Source: JAKLIX01 sp964605655 (GTDB taxonomy: Bacteria; Bacteroidota; Bacteroidia; Bacteroidales; CAIXZF01). Taken from it: a stretch of 64,000 nucleotides of DNA. The translations under genes and the position numbers were made by a program. Positions 26,526-35,155 of the stretch are shown here, piece after piece. The stretch covers positions 1 to 64,000 of the forward strand of contig CAZSDK010000003.1 in NCBI GenBank assembly GCA_964605655.1, in the 5' to 3' direction. The notes under the pieces are model-generated. The model was not told the origin of the DNA. It saw nothing but the letters and a program-made list of their open reading frames with translations, and searched no databases. Position 1 is the first letter of the stretch. Each line of letters begins with the position of its first letter.

Positions 26526-28225
26526 AGATCCAGTTCCAGTCCTAAATGTTCCTTAAAATAGGGGATGGCCGGGTTGTTCTCGGCCATCTTTTTATATTTA
26601 TCGACAGCTGTGTAAGGTTTGTCCTCGCGTAAGGATTCAGAGACTTCAAGAACGAGTCCGATGTTCCGGTTTAAAAGGATTTTCTTCAGAAAGTTAGTGA
26701 GTTCCTGTTTTTTGGAGGTCATCAGCTCCTCCTGGTATTTGTTGTCCACAACAAAACGGATCATGGAATCTTTCTCCAGCAAAGGGTTTCTCTTGATCAG
26801 TGTGCTGTAAAGACTGGGCATCTCCTTGCGATAGGTCTCTGCCATCCGGATCCAGGCAGACTCCAGCCGGTCGGTGTCAAAGGTCTCTTCTTTCCCTTCC
26901 GCCGGATCAGCTTCCTCTTCTTTTGCCTTATTATGGTTGGTCAGATTCGAATGTACTGCTTTAATGGAGATGCTTCCGTATCCTGTGTTACCGTTTCCGG
27001 CCTGGTTCGTAAGGGATGGCTTTGTTGCCAAGGGTGCCTTGGGTGCCGCAGGGACCTGGGGATCAATGCTGATGAGGGGTTCAACAGTTTTCTTTACGAC
27101 CTCTGGTTTGGCATTTATCAGGGTTCTCAGTCCCTGATTGATCTGACAAAGCTGCATCACCATGATTTCCAGGTGCAGCCTTTTGTGGTTGGATACCCGG
27201 TAATTCAGGTCGAACTGATTACTGGTTTCCAGGGCTTTAAGAAGGAAAGAGGCGGAGCATCTGGCCGATTGTTCCAGGTACTTTGTTTTTAATGTTTCCC
27301 CGACCTCGATCAGACGAATGGTGGCTTTATCCTGTCCCATCAGCAGGTTCCGCAGATGGGTGGAGAACCCTCCGATAAAAGGCTGACCATCGAAACCTCT
27401 TTCGATGATCTCATTGAGAAGGGTCACGGAAGCAGCCACATCGCCGGAAAAGATGAGATCGGTGAGCCTGAAATAGTAATCATAATCCAGTACGTTCAGG
27501 TTTTCGATCACATGGGCATAGGTGACCTGGTTCCCGGAGAAGCTGACGATCTGGTCAAAGATGGACAAGGCATCTCTCATCGATCCGTCGGCTTTTTGAC
27601 CGATAATATGCAGGGCATCTTCTTCGGTTTCAATCTGCTGCGATTCAGCAACATATTTCAGCTGCTTCACGATATCCTCCACGGTGATCCGCCTGAAATC
27701 AAAGACCTGGCATCTCGACAAGATGGTGGGCAGCACTTTATGCTTTTCGGTGGTGGCAAGGATGAACTTGGCATAAGCGGGTGGTTCTTCCAGTGTCTTT
27801 AGAAAGGCGTTGAAGGCGGCCTGGGAGAGCATGTGGACCTCATCGATGATGTACACCTTGTACTTTCCTGTCTGTGGCGGGATGCGAACCTGGTCGATCA
27901 GGCTGCGGATATCTTCCACTGAGTTGTTGGAGGCAGCATCCAGTTCAAAGATGTTGAAAGAGGCGCTGGTGTTGAAATTCAGGCAGGACTCACATTCGTT
28001 GCAGGGCTCCAGGCTCTCCGTCAGCCGGGTACAGTTGATGGTTTTGGCAAGGATACGGGCACAGGTCGTCTTCCCGACTCCCCTCGGGCCGCAAAAAAGG
28101 AATGCCTGGGCCAGTTTATTTTGCCGGATGGAGTTTTTTAGCGTAATAGTAATGGGTGACTGGCCGATGACGGTATCAAAGGTGGCCGGACGGTACTTCC
28201 TGGCTGAGACAACGTAATTCTCCAT
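26522..28225 (-). CDS. dnaX: DNA polymerase III subunit gamma/tau
   Basis: Clamp-loader ATPase of the replicative polymerase, 567 residues. Walker A is GPRGVGKTTCARIL, the zinc module reads CTRLTESLEPCNECESC, Walker B is VYIIDEVHML, and the SRC motif is ILSRCQVF. Domains I-III extend to about residue 365. A low-complexity linker rich in Pro, Lys and Ala follows, then a short tau-like tail. It converges with the universal stress gene, the stop codons sharing bases, and is 8 bp upstream of an M16 gene. Whether a frameshifted gamma form is made cannot be judged; no strong slippery site was noticed. Confidence 0.95.
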   Translation of the reverse strand: MENYVVSARKYRPATFDTVIGQSPITITLKNSIRQNKLAQAFLFCGPRGVGKTTCARILAKTINCTRLTESLEPCNECESCLNFNTSASFNIFELDAASNNSVEDIRSLIDQVRIPPQTGKYKVYIIDEVHMLSQAAFNAFLKTLEEPPAYAKFILATTEKHKVLPTILSRCQVFDFRRITVEDIVKQLKYVAESQQIETEEDALHIIGQKADGSMRDALSIFDQIVSFSGNQVTYAHVIENLNVLDYDYYFRLTDLIFSGDVAASVTLLNEIIERGFDGQPFIGGFSTHLRNLLMGQDKATIRLIEVGETLKTKYLEQSARCSASFLLKALETSNQFDLNYRVSNHKRLHLEIMVMQLCQINQGLRTLINAKPEVVKKTVEPLISIDPQVPAAPKAPLATKPSLTNQAGNGNTGYGSISIKAVHSNLTNHNKAKEEEADPAEGKEETFDTDRLESAWIRMAETYRKEMPSLYSTLIKRNPLLEKDSMIRFVVDNKYQEELMTSKKQELTNFLKKILLNRNIGLVLEVSESLREDKPYTAVDKYKKMAENNPAIPYFKEHLGLELDL

Positions 28226-28233
28226 ATTGTCGA

Positions 28234-30288
28234 TTAGATCTTAAACAAGGTGTCTTTCAATTTCTTGTTGATTTCCACCGTTTCAACTTTAAGTTGGAGC
28301 GCCTGCCCCTGCATCTCGGCATCCATCTGGAAGGGTAATTTTACCCCTTTTACTTCTCTGTAATCCGAAAAATCGGTGCTGCCTTCGGAGGTCATCTCAC
28401 GCACTTTTAATCCTGTGTTGACATCGAAATAGGAAGTGCTTTTGTCACCGGAGGAGGGAATGATTTCCACCTTGTAAGCTTCTTTTCCTCCAATATCTTC
28501 GATACCCACAAGTTGAAGTTTGAATCCATTTCCTGCGTAGTCGAGTTCAGGATTAAATATGGCCTCGTTCCGAAGGGCATCCAGCATCTCGCCTGACAGC
28601 TCTTCGTTACCCATGGGTGAGTTGACATATCCTTTGGTTCCGTCGAATACCTGTTTCGACATGACCATGCCGCCGGCACTGATCTCTACCATCATCCTAT
28701 TGGGTGCTTTGCGGTAGTTCTTGAAGGAGAGGGTCATTCCCTGTATGGAGGTGGTCATGGAAACGGTGATGTCTTTCATCTTTGTAAGGGCTTTTCTTCC
28801 TCCCACGGCCTCCAGGTATTTTTCGATGACTTTCTCAGCCGTCATATCTGCAGGGGCTGCTTTGATTTTTTGGGTAGGATCATACTCCTTACCATCCACA
28901 TCAAAATAGCGGATATTATTGCCAGGGGTGAGGGCGGCGAGCGGCTTGGTGATCTCCTCAGCCTTTCCTACAACGACAAAATAAGCGTTTTCAGGTTTCA
29001 GGTAGTTCCTGGCGGCTTGCTGAATGTCGGCCACGCTGACCGACGCAAGGTTTTTCAGGTAGTTGTTGTAGTTATCGGAAGGCAGTTGGTATTTTTCGAT
29101 ATTCAGTGCGAAGTTGGCGACTGTCTCGGGTTTCTCCAGGGAGAGGGAAAAAGTTCCTGATGCATAGTTTTTTACCATCTCCAGTTCTTCAGCAGGAACG
29201 GCTTCGCTGCGCATCCGGTTCATCTCGTAAAGGATCTGTACGAGGGCACTGTCGGTTACGGAGTTTCTTACCTCGGCAGTCGCCTCGAATTCACTGATGT
29301 ACTTATCGGGGTTCAATTGTGAATAGGCACCATAGGTATATCCGTGTTTTTCCCTGAGGTTGTTGAAAAGCCGGAAGGTGCCTCCACCCAGTATGATGTT
29401 CATGATCCTTCCCTTGATGTAGTCTGGTTCCCCAATCCTGAATGGCAGGGGATAGGTGACCCGTATCACCGACTGAACGGCGTTTGGACGGTCGACGAGG
29501 GCGATGGTGTTTTTAGCAGGAGGTACGGGGGTGGAATATTGTTGTTTTGGCACTTCTTTCCTCTCCCATGAACCTAAATATTTGGTCACCAGGGGCAGAG
29601 CCTCTGTCATGGTGATATCGCCTACAATGGCGAGGTAAGAAACGTTGGGCCGGAAATAGTTTTGGTAGAATTGCCGGCATTGATCGAGTGTAATGGCATT
29701 CACGCTGTTTTCATCCTGGTTTTGCCCATACGGATGATCTTTTCCGTACACCAGCTGGCTGGCCACCCTTTGGGCTATGGCGTCGGGTTCGGTCTTGGCA
29801 GCAGCAAGGGCCGACAAGGCTTTTTTTCTGATCTTGTCCAGTTCTTCCTGCGTGAATTTGGGATGGATCAGGGCATCAGAAACGAGTTCGAGGAGTTTCT
29901 CATTATGCTTTTTCAGAGCGCTTGCAAAGAATCCTGTGGAGGAGAAGTTGGCATTGGCGCCTATAAAGTCGAGCTCATCGTTAAACTGGTCCTTGCTTTT
30001 GGTTTCTGATCCTGTTCCCAGCAGACCACCGGCAAACTCGACATACCCTTCCTGGGCTCCCTGCATGATGGGATCATAATCGACAAAAAGGTTATAACTC
30101 ACTTTAGGAATCTTGTGGTCTTCCACCACCAGGACAGTAAGACCGTTGGGAAGAACCTGTTTCTGGTAGGATCCGACCACTACATTAGGAGTGGGACCGG
30201 GTGCCGGGCGTTTGGAGCGGTCGACCTGGGCATTCAGAAAGGGCGTCAGCAGGACTGCCAGTGTTGTTATGCAGAGAATCTTTTTCAT
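28234..30288 (-). CDS. M16-family peptidase homolog, inactive type, with C-terminal extension
   Basis: Exported protein of 684 residues with a signal peptide to about residue 20. Residues about 35-470 form two M16 (pitrilysin) domains. Where active members have HxxEH it reads YVEFAGGLLGTGSE, so the zinc ligands are missing. The C-terminal 200 residues (starting near MTAEKVIEKYLEAVGG) resemble the lipoprotein-sorting or LolA-like beta fold. It follows the active M16 gene by one base. Such active/inactive pairs act as heterodimers in other bacteria, with the inactive member shaping the chamber. The role of the extra C-terminal domain here is unknown. Confidence 0.85.
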   Translation of the reverse strand: MKKILCITTLAVLLTPFLNAQVDRSKRPAPGPTPNVVVGSYQKQVLPNGLTVLVVEDHKIPKVSYNLFVDYDPIMQGAQEGYVEFAGGLLGTGSETKSKDQFNDELDFIGANANFSSTGFFASALKKHNEKLLELVSDALIHPKFTQEELDKIRKKALSALAAAKTEPDAIAQRVASQLVYGKDHPYGQNQDENSVNAITLDQCRQFYQNYFRPNVSYLAIVGDITMTEALPLVTKYLGSWERKEVPKQQYSTPVPPAKNTIALVDRPNAVQSVIRVTYPLPFRIGEPDYIKGRIMNIILGGGTFRLFNNLREKHGYTYGAYSQLNPDKYISEFEATAEVRNSVTDSALVQILYEMNRMRSEAVPAEELEMVKNYASGTFSLSLEKPETVANFALNIEKYQLPSDNYNNYLKNLASVSVADIQQAARNYLKPENAYFVVVGKAEEITKPLAALTPGNNIRYFDVDGKEYDPTQKIKAAPADMTAEKVIEKYLEAVGGRKALTKMKDITVSMTTSIQGMTLSFKNYRKAPNRMMVEISAGGMVMSKQVFDGTKGYVNSPMGNEELSGEMLDALRNEAIFNPELDYAGNGFKLQLVGIEDIGGKEAYKVEIIPSSGDKSTSYFDVNTGLKVREMTSEGSTDFSDYREVKGVKLPFQMDAEMQGQALQLKVETVEINKKLKDTLFKI

Positions 30289-30289
30289 A

Positions 30290-31630
30290 TCAGTTGCCCT
30301 CCTTCTTTTCAGATTTTGGTAAATAATACAGTACCACCCGGTTATCCTTCACCAGGTATTTTCTAGCCACCCTCAGCAAGTCATCCTTGGTGACTTTTTG
30401 GTATTTATCTATCTCCGTGTTGATCAGGTTGGCGTCTCCGAAATAGACCTGGTAGTTGGCCAGGTTTTCAGCGATCCCGGCCATGGTGGCGTTTTGGTTG
30501 ACAAACTCCGCTTCGTTCTGGTTCTTGATCTTCAGCAGGTCGTGGTCTGAGATATCTCCGGCCTGTACCTTTGCAATTTCCTCGTCAATGGCTTTTTCAA
30601 TATCTTCCGGACGATTGCCCATGTTGGCAATGCTGAAGATCAGGAAAAGGCCGGCATCCTCCAGGGCAAAAGGGAAAGCACCTGTATACAACGCTTTTTG
30701 CTCTTTATCGACAATAGACTTCACCAGCCTCGAACTTTCACCGCCGGCCAGCAGCTTGGTAAGCAGATCCAGTGAATAATAATCGGGTGTGCCCATGGCA
30801 GGCATGTGGTAGGCCATGATTACGGCAGGAAGCTGGATGTTGTCGTACACCACATCCTTTATTTCGGCAGTTTGGGGAGGTTCTTTTACTTCGGGCCTGA
30901 GGATGGGCATTTTACCGGTAGGAATGTCACCAAAGTACTTCTGGATCAGTTTTTTTGTCTTTTCAATGTCGATATCTCCGGCGATGCTCAGGGTGGCATT
31001 GTTGGGAACATAATATTTGTCATGAAAGGCCATGAACTCTGACAGGGAAGCCTGGTCGATATATTGTGCCGAGCCGATGGGCGTCCATTGGTAAGGATGA
31101 ACCTTGAATGCCCTTTTAAAGGTCTCTTCAAAGATAGAACCGTAGGGCTGGTTGTCATACCGCATGCTGCGTTCCTCTTTCACCACCTTTCTCTGGGTTT
31201 CAACACCGGTGCTGTCGATGCGAAGGTGGAGCAAACGTTCTGATTCCAGCCAGAGCCCGAGTTCGAGCTGGTTGGAAGGAAGCAGCTCGTAGTAGAAGGT
31301 CCTGTCCTGGGAGGTGTTGGCATTGTTCATGCCGCCGGCATTCTGTGTGATCTTGTCGAACTCGCCTCTCTTAATGTTTTCAGAGCCTTCGAACATCAGG
31401 TGCTCAAAGAAATGGGCAAACCCGGTCCGGTCGGCGCTCTCGTTCTTGGATCCCACATGGTAGAGGATGGTGACGGCGACCACCGGTTTGGTGTTGTTCT
31501 GATGCAGAATGACTTTAAGCCCGTTGGGGAGGCTGTATTTCACAAAATCAATTTTGGGTCCTTCTGCCTGGCAAAAGGTCCAGGTCAAAATCAAAGTGAA
31601 ACCTGTTAACAGTTTTAGTAACTTATACAT
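30290..31630 (-). CDS. M16-family zinc metallopeptidase, active
   Basis: Exported zinc peptidase of 446 residues with a signal peptide to about residue 22. The inverted zinc motif HFFEH (His73, Glu76, His77) in GFAHFFEHLMFEG is intact, and a downstream Glu (152 or 153, in VKEERSMRYDN) is the third ligand. Both M16 domains are present. It is the first gene of the M16 pair, separated by one base from the inactive homolog. Probable periplasmic peptide degradation. On the minus strand TACCTTTG at 31678-31685 is a likely -7 box, divergent from the rpsF promoter. Confidence 0.92.
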   Translation of the reverse strand: MYKLLKLLTGFTLILTWTFCQAEGPKIDFVKYSLPNGLKVILHQNNTKPVVAVTILYHVGSKNESADRTGFAHFFEHLMFEGSENIKRGEFDKITQNAGGMNNANTSQDRTFYYELLPSNQLELGLWLESERLLHLRIDSTGVETQRKVVKEERSMRYDNQPYGSIFEETFKRAFKVHPYQWTPIGSAQYIDQASLSEFMAFHDKYYVPNNATLSIAGDIDIEKTKKLIQKYFGDIPTGKMPILRPEVKEPPQTAEIKDVVYDNIQLPAVIMAYHMPAMGTPDYYSLDLLTKLLAGGESSRLVKSIVDKEQKALYTGAFPFALEDAGLFLIFSIANMGNRPEDIEKAIDEEIAKVQAGDISDHDLLKIKNQNEAEFVNQNATMAGIAENLANYQVYFGDANLINTEIDKYQKVTKDDLLRVARKYLVKDNRVVLYYLPKSEKKEGN

Positions 31631-31677
31631 AATAAAGTAATTAGATTGAATATCCGGTATAGAAGGGGATAGAGATA

Positions 31678-31685
31678 CAAAGGTA
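31678..31685 (-). promoter_or_regulatory. -7 element upstream of the M16 pair
   Basis: TACCTTTG on the minus strand, 47 bases before the start codon at 31630. A matching TTG at the right distance is not clear. Confidence 0.4.
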
Positions 31686-31708
31686 CGAGGATTTATTTTA
31701 AGGCTGAT

Positions 31709-31739
31709 TTTGACAGATTAAAAAATCTTCCTACCTTTG
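31709..31739 (+). promoter_or_regulatory. Promoter of rpsF-rpsR-rplI
   Basis: TTTG (31709-31712), 19 nt, and TACCTTTG (31732-31739) match the Bacteroidota consensus exactly. This is the clearest promoter in the window. The leader before rpsF is about 50 bases. Confidence 0.75.
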
Positions 31740-31792
31740 CGCTCCATTTTTTAATCCAAGCTTTAAGTAATTAAAGATCAAAACGAAAAACT

Positions 31793-32152
31793 ATGTTAAA
31801 TCAGTACGAAACCGTTTTCATCATGACTCCCGTTTTATCTGAAGACCAGGTAAAGGAAACGGTTGGAAAATTTGTAAAGCTTCTGAAAGACAAAGGAGCT
31901 GAGATAGTCTATGAGGACTATTGGGGAATGAAGAAGATGACATATTCCATCCAGAAGAAGTCATCGGGTTTTTATTATCTCATCGAATTCAAGGCCGAAG
32001 GAAGCGTCATCAGCGACCTGGAGATTGGATTCAAGCGTGATGAGCGTATCCTGCGGTTTCTCACCATTGCCCTGGATAAGCACTCCATCGCCTACAATGA
32101 GAAAAAAAGACTGAACAAGACCGCACAGGCTGGTCCAAAAGTAGTGTCCTAA
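31793..32152 (+). CDS. rpsF: 30S ribosomal protein S6
   Basis: Small-subunit ribosomal protein, 119 residues, that pairs with S18 on the platform. The N-terminus MLNQYETVFIMTPVLSEDQ and the stretch YWGMKKMTYSIQKKSSGFYYLIEF are typical of Bacteroidota S6. It begins the conserved rpsF-rpsR-rplI operon, with rpsR 18 bp downstream. A strong promoter lies 54 bases upstream of the ATG. No ssb gene is inserted, as is usual in this phylum. Confidence 0.97.
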   Translation: MLNQYETVFIMTPVLSEDQVKETVGKFVKLLKDKGAEIVYEDYWGMKKMTYSIQKKSSGFYYLIEFKAEGSVISDLEIGFKRDERILRFLTIALDKHSIAYNEKKRLNKTAQAGPKVVS

Positions 32153-32170
32153 CCCTCAAACCCAAAGATC

Positions 32171-32443
32171 ATGGCTACACAACCAAATTCAGAAATCAAA
32201 TATCTGACCCCAATCGCGGTCGATGTTAAGAAGAAAAAATACTGCCGGTTCAAAAAGAGCGGCATCAAGTATATTGATTATAAGGATGCTGACTTCCTTA
32301 TGAAGTTTATCAATGAGCAAGGGAAGCTGCTTCCCCGCCGGATTACTGGCACCTCGACCAAGTACCAGAAAAAAGTGGCCCAGGCCGTGAAACGTGCCCG
32401 GCACCTGGCCCTCTTACCTTATGTTGCAGACCTTTTAAAATAG
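32171..32443 (+). CDS. rpsR: 30S ribosomal protein S18
   Basis: Ribosomal protein S18, 90 residues. KKKYCRFKKSGIKYIDYKDADFL and LPRRITGTSTKYQKKVAQAVKRARHLALLPY (positions near the C-terminus) carry the family core. It binds S6 and 16S rRNA on the platform of the small subunit. It lies 18 bp after rpsF and 12 bp before rplI, all on the plus strand. Confidence 0.97.
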   Translation: MATQPNSEIKYLTPIAVDVKKKKYCRFKKSGIKYIDYKDADFLMKFINEQGKLLPRRITGTSTKYQKKVAQAVKRARHLALLPYVADLLK

Positions 32444-32455
32444 TGGGAGGGAATC

Positions 32456-32905
32456 ATGGAAATCATTTTAAAACAAGACATTCCTAACGTAGGTTATACC
32501 AACGATATCGTGACCGTTCGCAATGGTTACGCCAGGAACTACCTCATCCCCAAAGGATACGCCGTTCTCGCTACCCCTTCCAACAAGAAGATGATGGAAG
32601 AGACCGTTAAACAGAAAGCTTTTAAAGCCGAAAAACTGAAGATCCAGGCCCAGGATCTGGCCACTAAACTGGAAAACCTTACCGTGAAGATCGGCGCCAA
32701 AGCCGCACCTACCGGAAAGATCTACGGTTCAGTGAATGCCATTCAGATAGCCGAGGCCATCAAGGATCAGTTTGGATACGAGGTCGACAGAAAAAAGATC
32801 CACGTGGACGGAGAGTCCATCAAGGAAGTGGGAACCTACACCGCTAGGATCATCCTTCACAAAGAAGCACAGATCGACATCACCTTCGAAGTTTTCGCTG
32901 AATAA
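32456..32905 (+). CDS. rplI: 50S ribosomal protein L9
   Basis: Large-subunit protein L9, 149 residues, with the usual two globular domains joined by a long helix. The N-terminal domain reads MEIILKQDIPNVGYTNDIVTVRNGYARNYLIPKGYA in family fashion; the helix covers about 45-75 and the C-terminal domain about 80-149. It is the last gene of the ribosomal operon, 12 bp after rpsR. The next gene, a TrmH-type methyltransferase, starts 110 bp downstream. Confidence 0.97.
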   Translation: MEIILKQDIPNVGYTNDIVTVRNGYARNYLIPKGYAVLATPSNKKMMEETVKQKAFKAEKLKIQAQDLATKLENLTVKIGAKAAPTGKIYGSVNAIQIAEAIKDQFGYEVDRKKIHVDGESIKEVGTYTARIILHKEAQIDITFEVFAE

Positions 32906-33015
32906 AACGCTGACTTCTTTTTCGTATCTTTCAGGCCCGGAACGGAATACCACCGGCTCCAAGATAATTATTTTGTCCTACCCTCGTTATTCCCGGACCG
33001 GAAAGACTATGAAAC

Positions 33016-33807
33016 ATGCTCACCAGGAATGAGATACATTTTCTGAGGGACCTCAGAGACCAGGCTGCCAGGAAAAAGGAACAGTGTTTCCTGGTGGAAG
33101 GTCCTAAAATGATCAGTGAACTTCTTCAGTCTTCTTTTCAGATCAGGGAGATATTTGGTCTGCCTGAATGGCTCGAAACCCATCAGACCAGGTTGAAAGA
33201 ACTCAATATCCCATCCAGGCTTGTTTCTCCGTCTGAACTCGAAAGATTCAGTGCCTTCACCACGCCCAACCAGGTAGTTGCCCTGGTTTCCTTTCCCCCT
33301 GTGGCCATGAACTGGAAGAAGATCACCGGCGGCCTGACCCTGGTCCTCGACGGGATACAGGACCCCGGTAACCTCGGGACCCTGCTACGCATCGCCGACT
33401 GGTACGGGATCAGCCAGGTGATCTGTTCCACCGGTTCGGTCGACCTGTATAACCCCAAAACAGTGCAGGCTACCATGGGTTCCCTGTTCAGGGTACAGGT
33501 TTTTTATGAAGACCTTGTCGATTTTCTCCGTGACCTGCCGTCAGACCTGGAGGTATATGGGGCCACCCTCAATGGAACAGACATCCGCGATCAGGAGATC
33601 CATGACAAAGCTGTCCTGGTCATTGGAAGCGAATCACATGGTATCTCAACTGAGGTTGAAACCCTGCTGACACATAAGGTCAGGATCCCTTCCTTTTCCA
33701 CCCCGGGAGAGGGTCAGGGGCCTGAATCGCTCAATGCTGCGGTAGCAGCCGGTATCTTATGTCATGAATTCCGAATGAGGGCCTATACAAAGGGCCACCA
33801 CTGCTGA
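33016..33807 (+). CDS. TrmH/SpoU-family RNA methyltransferase
   Basis: SAM-dependent 2'-O-ribose methyltransferase of the SPOUT class, 263 residues, acting on rRNA or tRNA. An N-terminal substrate-binding domain (to about residue 100) precedes the knotted catalytic domain. Motif 1 is LVLDGIQDPGNLGTLLRIADW, motif 2 is VLVIGSESHGIS and motif 3 is ESLNAAVAAGIL. Between the Ile-Pro and the ESLN of motif 3 there is an extra stretch (SFSTPGEGQGP) longer than in most members. Target nucleotide unknown. It lies between the L9 gene and the T9SS plug gene. Confidence 0.9.
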   Translation: MLTRNEIHFLRDLRDQAARKKEQCFLVEGPKMISELLQSSFQIREIFGLPEWLETHQTRLKELNIPSRLVSPSELERFSAFTTPNQVVALVSFPPVAMNWKKITGGLTLVLDGIQDPGNLGTLLRIADWYGISQVICSTGSVDLYNPKTVQATMGSLFRVQVFYEDLVDFLRDLPSDLEVYGATLNGTDIRDQEIHDKAVLVIGSESHGISTEVETLLTHKVRIPSFSTPGEGQGPESLNAAVAAGILCHEFRMRAYTKGHHC

Positions 33808-33821
33808 ACCCTGAACTGAAC

Positions 33822-35147
33822 ATGCAACATACACTTTTCAAGATCATCCTGGCCGTACTTCTTGTAACCGGAAGCCTGGCATCCATCGCACAATCCGGAA
33901 ATCCCGATACCTCGATAATGAATTATTATTCGGAAAACTACCTCAGGTACCAGGATTATATTTACGTGAACAATATTAAAACTCCCCTGCTTTATAAACC
34001 AGGCTGGGAGATGGGCAACCCCGTGCTGAACCTCCACACCGCGGACCAGCTGAAGCTGTCGTTCGATGACCTCGAGGGAGGGATCAAGAACTATCGCTAT
34101 ACCGTGGTGCATTGTAACAGTGACTGGCAGCCCAGCGGTTTGCTGACCCAGGAGTACCTTCAGGGGTATGTCGAGAATTATATCGATGATTACCGTTTCT
34201 CCTTCAACACCCTCCAGGCGTATACCCATTATGAAGTCAGCTTCCCCAACGACAACATGAGCCTGCTTCGCTCAGGAAATTATGTGCTGGTGGTCTATCC
34301 TGAGAATCATCCCGATCAGCCTGTCCTTACCAGGCGTTTCTGGGTACTCGACCAAAAGGTGAGTGTGGAAGGGCTGGTACGAAGGCCTGGCAACCTTGAA
34401 GACAGAGATGAAAAGCAACAGGTCCTCTTTTCCATTTTCTCCTCCCAGTTGAACCTTGTGGATCCCTACCAGAATCTCACCGTGATCATCCGGCAGAACG
34501 GGAGGTGGGATAACCAGATCACCAACCTCAAACCCTTGTTGATCAAAGGAGAAGAACTCGACTACCATCATGTGGACGGGAACATCTTTTATGCCGGAAA
34601 TGAATACCGCCATGCCGACCTGAAGAGTACCCGTTATACTTCCGACCGGGTCAGGAAAATTGATGGAGGGGAAGGCCTTTACCGGGTGTATCTAATGAAT
34701 GATGAACGCAGGCCTTTTAAGGTGTATGTGACCGAGGAAGATATCAACGGGAAGTTTCTGGTAAAGACCGAAGACGCCCGGGATGCAGAGACAGAAGCCG
34801 ATTATGTGGAGGTGATTTTTACCCTGCCCTACTTTCCGGTGGCTGCCGATGGGAACTTTTTCGTAAGCGGTGCCCTGGCCCAGTGGCAGTTGACCAAAGA
34901 AAACCGGATGACATACCAGTTTAGTGAGAAAGCATACCAGCTCCGTCTTTTGCTGAAACAAGGATATTACAACTATCAGTACCTGTTTGTGGAAAATGGG
35001 ACTTCAGAGGCCAATGCCGCCAGGGTGGAGGGAAATCATTATGAGACCGGCAACGAGTACACGATCTATGTGTACTATCATTCACCCGGCGATAACTACC
35101 AGCAACTCATTGCCATTAAAACCCTGAATTCAGGGGATGGAAAGTAA
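33822..35147 (+). CDS. T9SS plug protein, DUF5103 family
   Basis: Exported protein of 441 residues with a signal peptide ending near residue 24 (SIAQS). It matches the DUF5103 pattern: an N-terminal beta-sandwich with YRYTVVHCNSDWQPSGL and YIDDYRFSFNT, a middle domain, and a C-terminal part with FFVSGALAQWQL, a glycogen-binding-like motif. In Flavobacterium a DUF5103 protein was identified as the periplasmic plug that closes the SprA translocon. That assignment comes from the family, not from this sequence. It starts 14 bp after the methyltransferase gene. Presence fits the PorT-like protein and the cargo proteins elsewhere in the window. Confidence 0.82.
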   Translation: MQHTLFKIILAVLLVTGSLASIAQSGNPDTSIMNYYSENYLRYQDYIYVNNIKTPLLYKPGWEMGNPVLNLHTADQLKLSFDDLEGGIKNYRYTVVHCNSDWQPSGLLTQEYLQGYVENYIDDYRFSFNTLQAYTHYEVSFPNDNMSLLRSGNYVLVVYPENHPDQPVLTRRFWVLDQKVSVEGLVRRPGNLEDRDEKQQVLFSIFSSQLNLVDPYQNLTVIIRQNGRWDNQITNLKPLLIKGEELDYHHVDGNIFYAGNEYRHADLKSTRYTSDRVRKIDGGEGLYRVYLMNDERRPFKVYVTEEDINGKFLVKTEDARDAETEADYVEVIFTLPYFPVAADGNFFVSGALAQWQLTKENRMTYQFSEKAYQLRLLLKQGYYNYQYLFVENGTSEANAARVEGNHYETGNEYTIYVYYHSPGDNYQQLIAIKTLNSGDGK

Positions 35148-35155
35148 TCAGTTGT

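Noticed and set aside
28234..30288. Active zinc peptidase
   Set aside because: The HxxEH motif is absent where expected; only the neighbour at 30290-31630 keeps it.
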